In this document: positions 9,275-19,630 of the stretch, one piece after another
Numbering within the stretch: the first letter of the stretch is position 1
Layout: each line of letters starts with the position of its first letter
Origin: Charina bottae
Taxonomy: Eukaryota > Chordata > Lepidosauria > Squamata > Charinaidae
Reading direction: 5' to 3'
DNA: 64,000 bases
Assembly (NCBI GenBank): GCA_023362775.1
Contig: JALMGJ010000004.1
Coordinates: forward strand, 80,900,798-80,964,797
Position numbers and translations under genes: made by a program
The notes under the pieces: model-generated
What the model was told of the DNA's origin: nothing
Seen by the model: only the letters and a program-made list of their open reading frames with translations
Databases searched by the model: none

Positions 9275-9781
9275 TACCTAAGGGACCGTCTCATCCCCAT
9301 TGCTTCATCCCGTCCCACCCGGGCATGCAGAGAGGGCATGCTACGGACCCCATCGGTTAAGGAGTTCAATCTAATGGGGTCTCGGAAGCGTGCTTTCTCT
9401 GCTGTTGCCCCTGACAGTTGGAACATTTTCCCCCCAGAGATCAGAGAGTCCCCCTTGCTCCTGGACTTCCGAAAAAAAACTCAAAACCTGGCTTTGTCAG
9501 TAAGCTTGGGGCAGGAAGGAGAATATATATACCTGGAGGTGGCTAGCACCTTAGATTAGCCCTGGAGTGCCCTTTTTACGAACTTAAGAAGATTCTGCTA
9601 TTGGATTTTATTATATTTTATTATATTCATTATATTCTAAACTGTTATTTACTGTGTATTTTAATCTATTTATAATTGTATGTTAATGATTTTAATTTTG
9701 TTGTAAACCGCCCAGAGTCCCCCTTGGGGGAGTTGGGCAGTGATAAATTTGATAAATAAATAAATATAAATAAATAAATAA
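9275..9781 (+). mobile_element. L2/CR1-like LINE, 3' end fragment
   Basis: It encodes the C-terminal ~75 residues of the L2-like polymerase (9338-9559: MLRTPSVKEFNLMGSRKRAF, then SWNIFPPEIRESPLLLDF). These align with the end of the ORF at 21814-22434. A run of A's at 9473-9480 disturbs the last part of the frame. The 3' UTR has the typical 'accgcccagagtc...gggcagtgataaat' end and an AAAT tail at about 9752-9781. It is 5'-truncated and non-coding. Confidence 0.85.
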
Positions 9782-12493
9782 GATAATATCTTTTAAAATG
9801 TGTCTGTACATTGTATTACAAAAACATTTAAAATGTGTGAGATATATATTAAATTAAATATGGCATCTTCATTACCTTTACTGTGTCAAGACTCACTGTT
9901 GCTTTAGTTATGGAAGAGCCTTGCCACCGTTTATTATACTGCAAATAAAGGAAAAATAGAATAAAAAGAAAGACTTATTTTTTACTAATTTACATTCTAA
10001 TTCAAGAATATTAAATGATAATTGTGTACCCATCTTTAGGACCTTGCTTAATTTTCATTTTTTTCCAAATAACACACTGTGAAGTCTGAAGGAATTGAAA
10101 GTCCTGACTTGATGCCCCTTCAGTGACAATACTTTGCATAGCATTGGTTGGGAGAATTAATGGCTGATTTGACTATATGGTTTAACTATATGGTTTGACA
10201 AGACATTTGAGACTTCAGTAATAAAAGAAACTGAAATTTCAGGAAACAAATTAAATGTTAACAAGAAGAACATATTCATTAGAGGTATTCTGAAAAAAGA
10301 CTAAAATAAGCAACTTATTGAAATGCATATGTAATACATTAATGACAGTGCAAGGTTGTTATCATCCATCCATTAATATCACCCATATTTACTCATAAGG
10401 ATCTCTTTGGAGAAAGCAACACTTTCCTCTCTTATTTACCTTATGCTTTCTTTTCATTCTCATTTTTTGGAAGGAGAAGATAAAAAAAAGTTGTTGGAAT
10501 TTAAAAACAATGGTGCTTCCTGGACAAAAAGTGGTATCTTTACTTAGCTTAGTTAGAAATTTGCTGCTACAGTTTTATATTTGTTGAAAGATGGAACACA
10601 AATTTCTAATGGGGATGATTGCTAATGAAAAAAAAAACTAACAATGTGCAGAATAGTAAAGAAAATCAAGAGGTGATATGATTGCCTTTTAAGTATGTAT
10701 AGGTATAGGATGGTTTCATGTGCTGCTGAGAATATGACATAAAGCAATGAATTAAAAACACAAGAAAGGGGATTTCAATGATGCAAAAATAAAGACTTTT
10801 TAAGAAAAAGGTTGTGGAATAAGTAGTCCTTAAAGTTATTAGCAAATCAGAAAAAGTTAATTTTTATTCAGCCTTTGAATAAGCTCCCCTTTATTCATTT
10901 TTTTATGTACATCGTTTTTGCTAAGCAATCCTCCATGTTGAAGAAATACAGTTCAAGAATAGCACTCTTTTTGTTGTTTTAGCAAATTTTAATGTCTTAC
11001 TGGTAACAAACCTTTCAACTTGTATCTTTTACAGCTTACTATAAATCCAAGTCATCACTTCATAAATATTGCTCCATTAAAAAGCTCAGTAGAAGAGGAA
11101 CTGCAGATTCCAACCATCATGTTTATAGATATATCTATATGAAATACTTAGGTGCTATGTTTTGCTTTCCTATAATGTAATGATATACACATGCACATTC
11201 TTCATGCACATGTTCATTCTTAATTACACCTTACACTGTAGATAGAATCTTCAGAAGTGAATCAATTCTTTATTTAAGAAATGTTTTGCCAATCTCTACT
11301 ATTAATTCATATGAAAAGCTTAAGTATAACCTAGCCTAACATATACGTTTCTTGTCATTTCTGTTTGCTCATGGAGAATACTGAAATTATAAGTAATATT
11401 TCTCCTAAAAGAAAGTATGTTTTTGCTTTCATTCTAGCTGGAGAAAATACAAATCCAAAACATTTACTTTGAAAGATTAGTCATATTCAGTTATCACACA
11501 CATTTTTAAAGCATGCATGATATGAATAATTCTGGAAAAAGAATCAGTAATCAGTTGTTAATGAGTTGTTATCATCCATAGTCTATAATAAATAATATGT
11601 TCTCAGAGATTCCATTGAATATTTATCCCTGTCTACATATATGAACATGGACACAGTCTTTTTAAGAAGGCAATTTAGTAGAATAAGAAAGATTTAATAA
11701 AATAAGTTCAAACCGTTTTACCTTTCTATATTATACCTAAAGCAACCCATTTTATTTTTGCTATTTAATATAAATAAGAACCTTTATGAAATCATTGCAT
11801 TAGCATAAACAAGAATTATACAGTTGCAAAGACAATTACTTTGTTCATGGATGAGCTCTAAGAAAGAGATTTAGATAAAATGAAACTGGCATCATTTGGA
11901 GAACAGATTTCATGAAAATGAAACTATAAATTTGTGAAGAGAATTAACCTGGCTTTTGACTACATGGTAAGAATGTAATTGAGAGATAAGACTGAAATAT
12001 TTACAGTATTTCTGTATTCATAATGACAATATAACCTTACAAAGTGAAACTTGTAATAACAGTGCTTCAATTTTTAATTTTGAACTCTAGTAAGATTTCT
12101 TTTATTCAGAGTTCATATCAGTCAGTCTTGTAAAACTATTAAGGTTCGTTAAATGAAGGGTTACTTTTAAAAGATGAAAAGGAGAAAAAAGCACATAGCA
12201 TTCTTTTTCCAGCCTTTGAAACATTCCACTACTACTCTATAATAAATTGAATAATTTGTTTTTGGAACTGTATAGCAATCTAAAACCTGAGCAGTTGTGT
12301 TATTAGTACTACTAGTAGTGATATTTACATATTGTGGTGGAAAACTTCTGGAGATTAAATGAAAAAAGAAAAAAAATGATTTTCTATTCCCTTTCTTAAA
12401 ATTTCCATGAAGACTAGATGGAATAGAGTTACTTTTATTCTTCTCTCAAATGTATTACAAATGTGTAACAATATACATTTCATTTATTATAAC
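9782..12493. other. 2.7 kb of AT-rich DNA without recognised features
   Basis: No ORF above 60 codons, no repeat family and no simple array was identified. It could be intergenic or intronic DNA of the host. It is one of the largest stretches with no transposon sequence that I could recognise. Confidence 0.5.
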
Positions 12494-12508
12494 CATCTTT
12501 TATGTTAT
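12494..12508. repeat. Target-site duplication, left copy (mini-Penelope)
   Basis: CATCTTTTATGTTAT is repeated exactly at 13324-13338 on the far side of the fold-back element. Confidence 0.9.
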
Positions 12509-12587
12509 GTCTATGAAGGTTCTCAGTCATCCAGGTGGAATTGTCTGTAGCTTGAATCATGTCAACTGGATTTCTATTTTCTCAGTG

Positions 12588-12623
12588 GAAACGTTTCGCT
12601 CCTTATCCAAGGAGCTTCTTCAG
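12588..12623 (-). ncRNA. Hammerhead-like ribozyme motif, copy 4
   Basis: The same layout as the large element, but helix II is fully paired (GCTCCTT with AAGGAGC around GGAT). This is the better-folding version of the motif. Confidence 0.72.
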
Positions 12624-13243
12624 TCTGAGCAAAGTTGGTAAGGGAATCCTAAATATGTTTCTAGGTAGCTGTGTGACCTTACACCTGGGGCTAGGTCATG
12701 GTTATATTGAGATGTTATTTTTAAGTCCTTTTACCATCTAAAGGAGAATTGTTAAGATCACCATGCTGCTGTTGAGCTTGTGAAATGGTCTTAATCTTCC
12801 TAGGCACAGAAGACAAAGCCGGGAGATAGATTGGAGATAGATTGTGCCTGAGGCCCCCACCTCTATTCAAGGAAGGATTTTCCAAGTTGGCATAAATGGA
12901 TTCCTTGACCCCTCTCTAGACAGAGAAGACAGAGAAGATAGGTGGTTTGAGAGAGGGGTCAAGGAATCCATTTATGCCAACTTGGAAAATCCTTCCTTGA
13001 ATAGAGGTGGGGGCCTCAGGCACAATCTATCTCCCATCTATCTCCCGGCTTTGTCTTCTGTGCCTAGGAAGATTAAGACCATTTCACAAGCTCAACAGCA
13101 GCATGGTGATCTTAACAATTCTCCTTTAGATGGTAAAAGGACTTAAAAATTACATCTCAATATAACCATGACCTAGCCCCAGGTGTAAGGTCACACAGCT
13201 ACCTAGAAACATATTTAGGATTCCCTTACCAACTTTGCTCAGA

Positions 13244-13279
13244 CTGAAGAAGCTCCTTGGATAAGGAGCGAAACGTTTC
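13244..13279 (+). ncRNA. Hammerhead-like ribozyme motif, copy 5
   Basis: The inverted partner of the motif at 12588-12623, with the perfectly paired helix II and GAAACGTTTC. Confidence 0.72.
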
Positions 13280-13323
13280 CACTGAGAAAATAGAAATCCA
13301 GTTGACATGATTCAAGCTACAGA

Positions 13324-13338
13324 CATCTTTTATGTTAT
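13324..13338. repeat. Target-site duplication, right copy (mini-Penelope)
   Basis: Exact partner of 12494-12508. Confidence 0.9.
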
Positions 13339-13598
13339 TTTTCCAAGAAGTATATTCATTAATCTATGACTGGATTCAGGAAATACTGAAGACAGTTTCT
13401 TCTCAGACTATTTTGAGGTAAAATTTATTTTTATCCTAATAGAGCTCAGAATACATAACTAAAGCTTCTTCAAGTTACCTTAACTACAAGTGATTTCATG
13501 GACACAGATATGTAATTTTCTTGCTGTAATATAGGAGTGGGCTGTTACATTCATCTTCTTCTGGGATTTTCCCCCCTATTTCTCAGATTAAGGTAAGC

Positions 13599-13680
13599 CC
13601 TGATGTATTCTCCTATCCAAGTACTAACTAATCTTAGCACTGTTTAGCTTTTGAAGCCAGGCAAAATTATGTAGCACCTG
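13599..13680 (-). pseudogene. 5S rRNA-derived fragment
   Basis: The plus strand reads tcctatccaagtactaacta followed by a tgtttagcttttgaagcca-like block. This resembles the complement of the internal 5S rRNA region with the '...AGTACTTGGATGGGAGA' and '...AAGCTAAGCAGGG' segments. It is too divergent and too short to be a working 5S gene. It may be the head of a 5S-derived SINE or a stray 5S pseudogene; the sequence at 13681-14130 could be the body of such an element. Confidence 0.55.
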
Positions 13681-13728
13681 TTGAGACACAATATGTATGT
13701 CAGGATGCCATTGCCATCCTGCCAGAGA

Positions 13729-13823
13729 TAGATGGGGTTTGTAGTTATTAGGTAGATGGGGGTTGTAGTTAGTAGGCATATGGGGGTTGTAGTTAGTAGG
13801 TAGATGGGCAATAATTAGTTAGC
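13729..13823. repeat. 24-bp minisatellite, four units
   Basis: Units start at 13729, 13753, 13777 and 13801. Each follows the pattern tagatgggggttgtagttag plus 'tagg'. The fourth is more diverged (and 23 bp). Nothing indicates coding function. Confidence 0.85.
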
Positions 13824-14140
13824 ATGCTTGCAGGGCGTTGGAAGAAGCGTTAGAGATAGGCAGATAATGTAAGGCGTTGGAATGTGGGGGTGGAGAGACA
13901 GGAACCAGACTCCAAGGCCGTTCAGCTGGGATACAATACAATTGATTGATATTGAGTTATGTATATTTTTGTTGTAGAAAGTTGGAAGTCATTATGTATG
14001 TAGTATGTAGTAGTCCTCTTTGTATATTCACACTTTTTAGTCCTTTTTTTCTTGTAGTATTCTTTATATCATTTCTTGTAGTTTTTATGTACATGTAGAA
14101 AAATAATAATAAAGCTTTAATAATAATAATAAAAAAAACC
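13824..14140 (+). other. Possible retroelement 3' end, unassigned
   Basis: Downstream of the minisatellite is a T-rich stretch with AATAAA-like signals. It ends in 'aataataataaagctttaat' and a short A-run near 14130. This looks like the 3' end of a reverse-transcribed element, perhaps the same unit as the 5S-like fragment. The family is not recognised. Confidence 0.3.
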
Positions 14141-14259
14141 AACTCCTAAAATGGTATGACTAGGAAAGATTGATTCACTGTGTGGACTGTAAAATAATGT
14201 AAATTGTTGTTGATCAATGCAATCTGAAATAAAATTTCTGTTCTTAAAATTATCATCAC

Positions 14260-14748
14260 ATTTATTTATTTATTTATTTAATCTTATTTATACCCCGCCT
14301 ATCCCCTCCCTAATGGAGGGCTCTAGGCGGCTTACAATCATGTACATTTCAATTATACAATCATATTATATTACATTACCCACGCTACTAGGGAGGGGGT
14401 GAGGGAACCGGCTCTTCAACTGCAGGTCGGACTACATGTCCCAGGAACCTTTGCTTCTGAGCCGGCTGCTGATGTCCAGGAAGTTGTCATTTTTTTTTCG
14501 GGATCCGCCGTCCTCTGCCGTCCTCCGCCGCCATCCACGGGAACCAGCTTTCTTCTTGGTCCGAGGGCGACCCGCCGAGAAGGACGCCAGCAAATTGGCC
14601 CACGTGAGTGGTCCCCATTCATCTACTTGCCGGTGGCTTTCGATCAGCTGGGTGGGCTGGAGCTGGGGCTAGTGACGGGAGCTCACCCTGCCATGCGGAT
14701 TCGAACTGCCGACCTTATGGTCGGCAGACTAACGGCTCAGCGGTTTAA
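14260..14748 (-). mobile_element. Long tRNA-headed SINE
   Basis: Read on the minus strand, the element starts at about 14748 with a tRNA-like head. It has a GGTCGGCAGTTCGAATCC segment resembling a B box at about 14694-14712 and an A-box-like stretch just upstream. The ~300-bp body has an unusually GC-rich centre (14500-14580, GGCGGCGGAGGACGG-type). The 3' end shows the LINE-like 'aagccgcctagagccctcc...ggcggggtataaat' motif and an AAAT tail at 14260-14282. The tail matches the type seen on L2/CR1-like LINEs, suggesting those enzymes mobilised it. The ORFs inside it are chance frames. Confidence 0.75.
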
Positions 14749-14975
14749 CATGTTGTACTCAGTTCTGCTCGCCCAATTTCAAAAACAGCATTGAAGCATT
14801 GGAAAAGTTACAAAAGGGAACAAGATTAAGGACATTTAAAATGAAATATTTCTTTACATAGCACATAAGCAAGCTATGAATTACTACCATAAAATGCAGT
14901 GAACTTTTAAGGGGGATTTGACAAACTAAATATGAGTGCAGGGCTTATACTAAACTGCTTCATAAAGGTTTAGGT

Positions 14976-15255
14976 AAGGGTTTTCAAACTGGGGTCATGT
15001 CCTTTTGAGATGACATGAGAGATTTGGTACATGTACAATTTCTTTACAAAAAAGTTTATCAGGTTTATGCATAGTAGGCTACCCAGGCAGGGTGGGGAAG
15101 AATACCTGGAGAAAGTTTCGAGACATGGCTGCATCTATGTCCAATTACAGCAATTTTACTTTTTATTTATTTATTAGCTTTATTAATAAATGGGAACACC
15201 AAAATTCATGTGTTCTTTACAGTTGATATGGTATTGCAAAGTTTGAAATCCCCTG
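14976..15255. mobile_element. hAT-type non-autonomous element (probable)
   Basis: The ends form an imperfect terminal inverted repeat. The left end reads aagggttttcaaactgggg and the right end reads aagtttgaaatcccctg. Such termini are typical of hAT MITEs. The flanking 8 bp are only partly alike (gtttaggt / gtttaaac), suggesting an eroded duplication. A short segment resembling its interior recurs at about 16065-16160. No transposase is encoded. Confidence 0.5.
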
Positions 15256-18199
15256 GTTTAAACAGTTAAAATGAGCCATTACAAAACAACCAGTTACAGC
15301 TGTTGAGTCCTGCAAAATAACTATTTTATTTTTCAATATGACAGCAGCTACCTTTTTTCAAATAATTTGTAAAAATCAGAAGCCTAGCTATCTGCACCAT
15401 ATAGATTTCACCAAAGCCTCACCTAGTCAACTCCATTTATTTGTCATCTGCCATATAGTACATAAAAATTGTTTACAGCCAGCTGAGAAAAAGATATATA
15501 AACTAGCCCATAAGAAGAAGATGTTGGATTTACAGACAACTGACAAATGAGCTTGGAATGAGAATGTATATGAGAATAGCCTAGAGTATGCCATTATACA
15601 TGACATGAATATATGACACCTACCCCCAGCTGATGCTAGAGGCAAATGAGCTACACTGGATATGCTGGAGTAATTTCTCATGCTTGTGGTTTTATTCTCC
15701 ATTTTTCTTTCTGAAACAATGCATAATAAAATGTATTTCTTACAGCCTGATCCTGAATCTTGCGGCACTGACAAATAAGCAGCAGCTCATAGCAAACATC
15801 TGTTTCCTGGTTGTCAGTTCAAAGACATATGGAACCTTTCTCCAAGAAATGAGAAAGGTTGGTAAAACAGGATTTGGTTGTTTTGTTTCTGAATTGCCCA
15901 AATGGTTGCTTTGTATCCTTTGTTTAAAAATATCAAGTTATAGGGGTAACAGAGATTTGCAGAGAATACTGCCAACCTAGATAGTACTGATTATATAGCT
16001 GAGAGGCCTGATTAAGGATAACTAACATCTTATATCCTTATAAATGCTTATGTAGGAAAAAAATGTGGGTCATGTACTGGGATGATATGAGCAACTTTGT
16101 GGAGGTACAATATTTTACAAAAAAGTTGATCAGGTTTATGCATACTAGGTTTGCCCAGTATAGTACAATATATTAAAATATAATATTCTGTGAAGAAGTA
16201 ATATGTAAAAATGCACAGAACTCAAATCCCAACTGAATGTTTGAATATTTATAGTAAAAGAGCATGGGCATAGTAAGAGAACACAGACAAGAAGGTAACA
16301 ACATTGTATGTCTTATTTAACAATGAATAAAAGATTATACATATCTAATTCTGTCTGAATCTCTTTCTGTGAATACTTAATTTTCTTTGCCTGATACATG
16401 GTAAATGCAACCAGCTTCAGTTCTTAGTTCTAAAATTTGAAATGGCTATTTCTAAATCGGCAAAAATCCTGAAGGTGTATTACACTTTCTCCCATAATAA
16501 TTTATTTCCTTATTTTGATATACAGTGAACTTGAATAAACAGGGTTTTATGCCTTGAAAACAAAGCTAAATTAAACATTAATGCAATAATCCATCAATTA
16601 CAGTGCCTCAGTTAATGGCTCTAAATAGCTTTATATGAACATTCAAGACAGATTAATAATATAATGAATGCCATACATTCACAATTAAAGAAGGAAATAA
16701 AGTATTGCCTTAGTTAATCCCTCATTTTCATTTATGGTAAAGTAGTAAGGCATCAATATGAATATTCATTGCCATTTCATTTCATGTGGTGCCTACACTG
16801 AGAAAAGCTAACATTTACAAGCCTTTACAACTGAAGCAAAATTAAAGTAACTGGTATTTCTATTATCAAAGTTTAGAAGTGATATTCACTTTCTAAATTG
16901 CATTCATATTTTTGAAATTAAATATGTTAATAATTACTTACAATACTTAAAACTCAGCCCATCTTATATAGTCTTTGAAACATGTGAATGTTTGAGAGCC
17001 AATTACAACACAAATAATTGCATGCAGTATCTTCACAGCTGTGACTGCTGCCACTAGGGAAGTATGGTGCTGGTGTGAAGATTCATGACATGACTGGAGA
17101 AACGTATGTGGTAAAGGGATTTTCTAGTATTGTACCCACAACACTACATTGCCATCCCTGAAGCTTATTCCAACAGTGTTTGTGGCTGTCAACATTAAAC
17201 TTATATTTAAGACTATGTGTTTTAATTAATAAGTGTTGCAGATGATATTATGTTTAAATGTTATAACAGTATTAAAAGTATTTGCCCTAGCATTTTATAT
17301 TTAAATTGGTATTTCCAGAAAAGAGTTGACAGAACACAGCTGGTATTCTAGGAATGATACATAAAAAGTAAAAGCAATTATGTATTCCTTTGGAATGTCT
17401 AAATATTGAAAGTGGTAAGGCTGCCATGCAGTTGGAAAAGCAATTCTGAGTTGACTCCAATGGAAATAAAATTGCCATCAGGTAGGTTTCTTCATATCTG
17501 TGTGCCCCTATGTAGGTGAGTCCTTGGATCACTGTTGACACATTTTAGATTCTCACAGCACCCACAATATATTGTGTTGTTACTATTTATTAAATCTAAA
17601 TACCATCCTTCATTAGGAAAAAATAGCCTACTAATGTGATTTACAAAAATTACACTCAGAAAGATACAAAGGTTAAAATCAATAAAACCATGGAAATATC
17701 AACAGTAAAGTGTGTGAGACTATAAAAGGCCTAGGTGAAGACAGATATCTTAAGTAGTTCACACAGTTACAATATTAATATTATTAATATTAGTTTTTTT
17801 TCCATTTTGCTATGCTATGTGATTTGACTCACTCAATTGAACAATCTGAGTTACACATACAATCTAAGCTGTATGTGTATAAACTTGTCTTATGTCATGC
17901 AAGTCTTTTGAATGTATATTTAGAATGTATATTCCAAAGCATAGAGTAAGATTCAAATTTATCATTCTATTTATTCATTCTGTGCTATTATCAAATCACT
18001 ACTTAAAACAGTTGCTGGAACTGAACTGTTCCAAATTAGGTTTCTGAAATTTATTGCTGAGTCTGGCTTGGAGATCTAACACAGGTCCAGATATTCAGTT
18101 CTTTTCAGCAATGCAGTAACAATATCAAAAGAAAATGTAACCAGATTCACTAGATTTTTATTTAATACCTGACTGCCATCTGATTACAGGAAAGACAGA
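15256..18199. other. 2.9 kb without recognised genes
   Basis: AT-rich DNA. ORFs up to 115 codons (15427-15774 minus, 15633-15980 plus) overlap each other and show no domain. At 16065-16160 a short block resembles 14985-15090. An ORF at 17287-17541 (minus) has no recognised motif. Nothing else can be supported. Confidence 0.5.
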
Positions 18200-18560
18200 G
18201 AAGTCATCTGCAACAATACCAGGATGCAATATCCACACTCACTTCCTAGCTATTGTCTTTTCTATTTGCTGTAGCTTCTAGACAAGTCTGAGGCAGCCCC
18301 CATAGAGCACATTATTATAATCCTATCTTTAGGTTATCAGTACATAACTTACCATGGTCAAGCTGTCACTTATTAGTCTCAGCTGGTATTAGGTACTCCC
18401 AACCACAGAAGTGATGTGGGTTTCCAGAAGCCCCAGACCTTAGGGATACAAAGCAAGTAACAAGACTAGATCCTGAACTCAGAAACTTTCCACACTCAGT
18501 GTTTTAACTGTCGTTTGTTTACTTCCATCCAATCTACCACTCCATTCAAGTACCAACTGA
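18200..18560 (-). mobile_element. Ancient L2-like LINE fragment
   Basis: The segment gctgtagcttctagacaagt followed by a cccatagagcacattattat block parallels the complement of the L2-like ORF around 22260-22320 (gctgtagcttccggatagtc, cccatgtagagcgcattgca). Downstream, 'gtttccagaagccccagacc' parallels 'gtctagaaggacccccagat'. It is highly decayed, with no open frame. Confidence 0.45.
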
Positions 18561-19158
18561 CATCACACATAACCTTTTCTCACATGACAACAATTTACGT
18601 ACAATTTCAAAATGATCTTCAAATATATCTTTGGTGAATGATAAATATTTACTAAGCATATGATAGATTGTAGAAAATATTCAGATTTTCATATGCAAAT
18701 CTTTTATTCTTTTTATACATTAGCCCAGAAATTTCATTTCTAATCCCATTTTGTTAATTGTGTGTTTTGTATCCAGCTGGTTACTGTAGAAATTGGGAGA
18801 AATCAGACTTGCTGCCACCATGTCTTGAGTTTTGTTATGTAAAGTGATCAGGATTCTAGGCTGTGTTTGATTCCTTTGTTATAAGGATTCCTAGAAGCTT
18901 TCTGTACTATTTTTTTAATTTTTAATGTATTGCTGATGTTGATAAAAATAAATTATCTATTCTTCTTTTCAATATTTGGTATCAGTTATTTTTTTTACAT
19001 TTTTTTAAAACCAAACTTGATTTATTTCAACATATACTTACATATAAAAGAAATTTACATACTAAACTACATACTACATATAATACAATAAATACATCAA
19101 AATACAAAAAAATACAAAAAATACAAAAAAAAAACAAAAATGAAAAGACCCACATTAC

Positions 19159-19160
<2 letters not shown>

Positions 19161-19221
<61 letters not shown>

Positions 19222-19222
19222 A
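19161..19222. repeat. (AAAG)n microsatellite
   Basis: About 15 AAAG units. The minus-strand ORF rich in FLSF is its translation. Confidence 0.95.
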
Positions 19223-19296
19223 ATATTTAATGTATATATATACATAAAAATATATATAATTTTATGCTCATTGTATTTTTTTCTTTTTCTTTTTGT

Positions 19297-19298
19297 AT

Positions 19299-19333
<35 letters not shown>

Positions 19334-19470
19334 TTATTTCTAACTTATATCACCGCCCATCTCCCCCCACAAGGGAACTCTGGGCAGTTTACAATCAAGT
19401 CAGCAATTAAAAACATATAAAATACTTTATACAATTATTAAAAATATAAAAATATAAAATCCAAGAGGCT
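19297..19470 (-). mobile_element. L2-like LINE 3' terminus
   Basis: A TTTA array is followed by 'caccgcccatctccccccac' and 'ggaactctgggcagtttaca'. This is the complement of the 3' UTR seen at 21660-21720 and 880-960. Only the tail of the element survives. Confidence 0.75.
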
Positions 19471-19588
19471 ATATGTATTGTTTCTTTCAACATTTGGTAT
19501 CAGTTATGAGTGATCAACATTTTTAACTCTGAGATTGATTTATATTTTATTCTTTCACAAGAAATTTGAAATTTGAAAGCATTATAGG

Positions 19589-19589
19589 A

Positions 19590-19629
<40 letters not shown>

Positions 19630-19630
19630 T
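19589..19630. repeat. (ATT)n microsatellite
   Basis: About 14 ATT units. No other content. Confidence 0.93.

Larger units (their letters stand above)
12509..13323. mobile_element. Miniature fold-back Penelope derivative
   Basis: An 815-bp non-autonomous element made of two inverted copies of only the Penelope 3' end. The left arm is 12543-12917 (375 bp), the right arm 12950-13323 (374 bp), with a 32-bp spacer. Each arm holds a pseudo-LTR with a ribozyme motif plus the last ~75 codons of the ORF; the plus-strand frame 12844-13146 is a product of that palindrome. The left end has 34 bp that the right arm lacks, as in the large element. Sequence differs at several sites from the 4.6-9.2 kb copy, so it belongs to a related subfamily. 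It has no RT and must have been mobilised in trans. Confidence 0.9.

Noticed and set aside
14399..14794. 131-codon ORF in GC-richer DNA
   Set aside because: It lies within a tRNA-headed SINE in antisense and has no domain.
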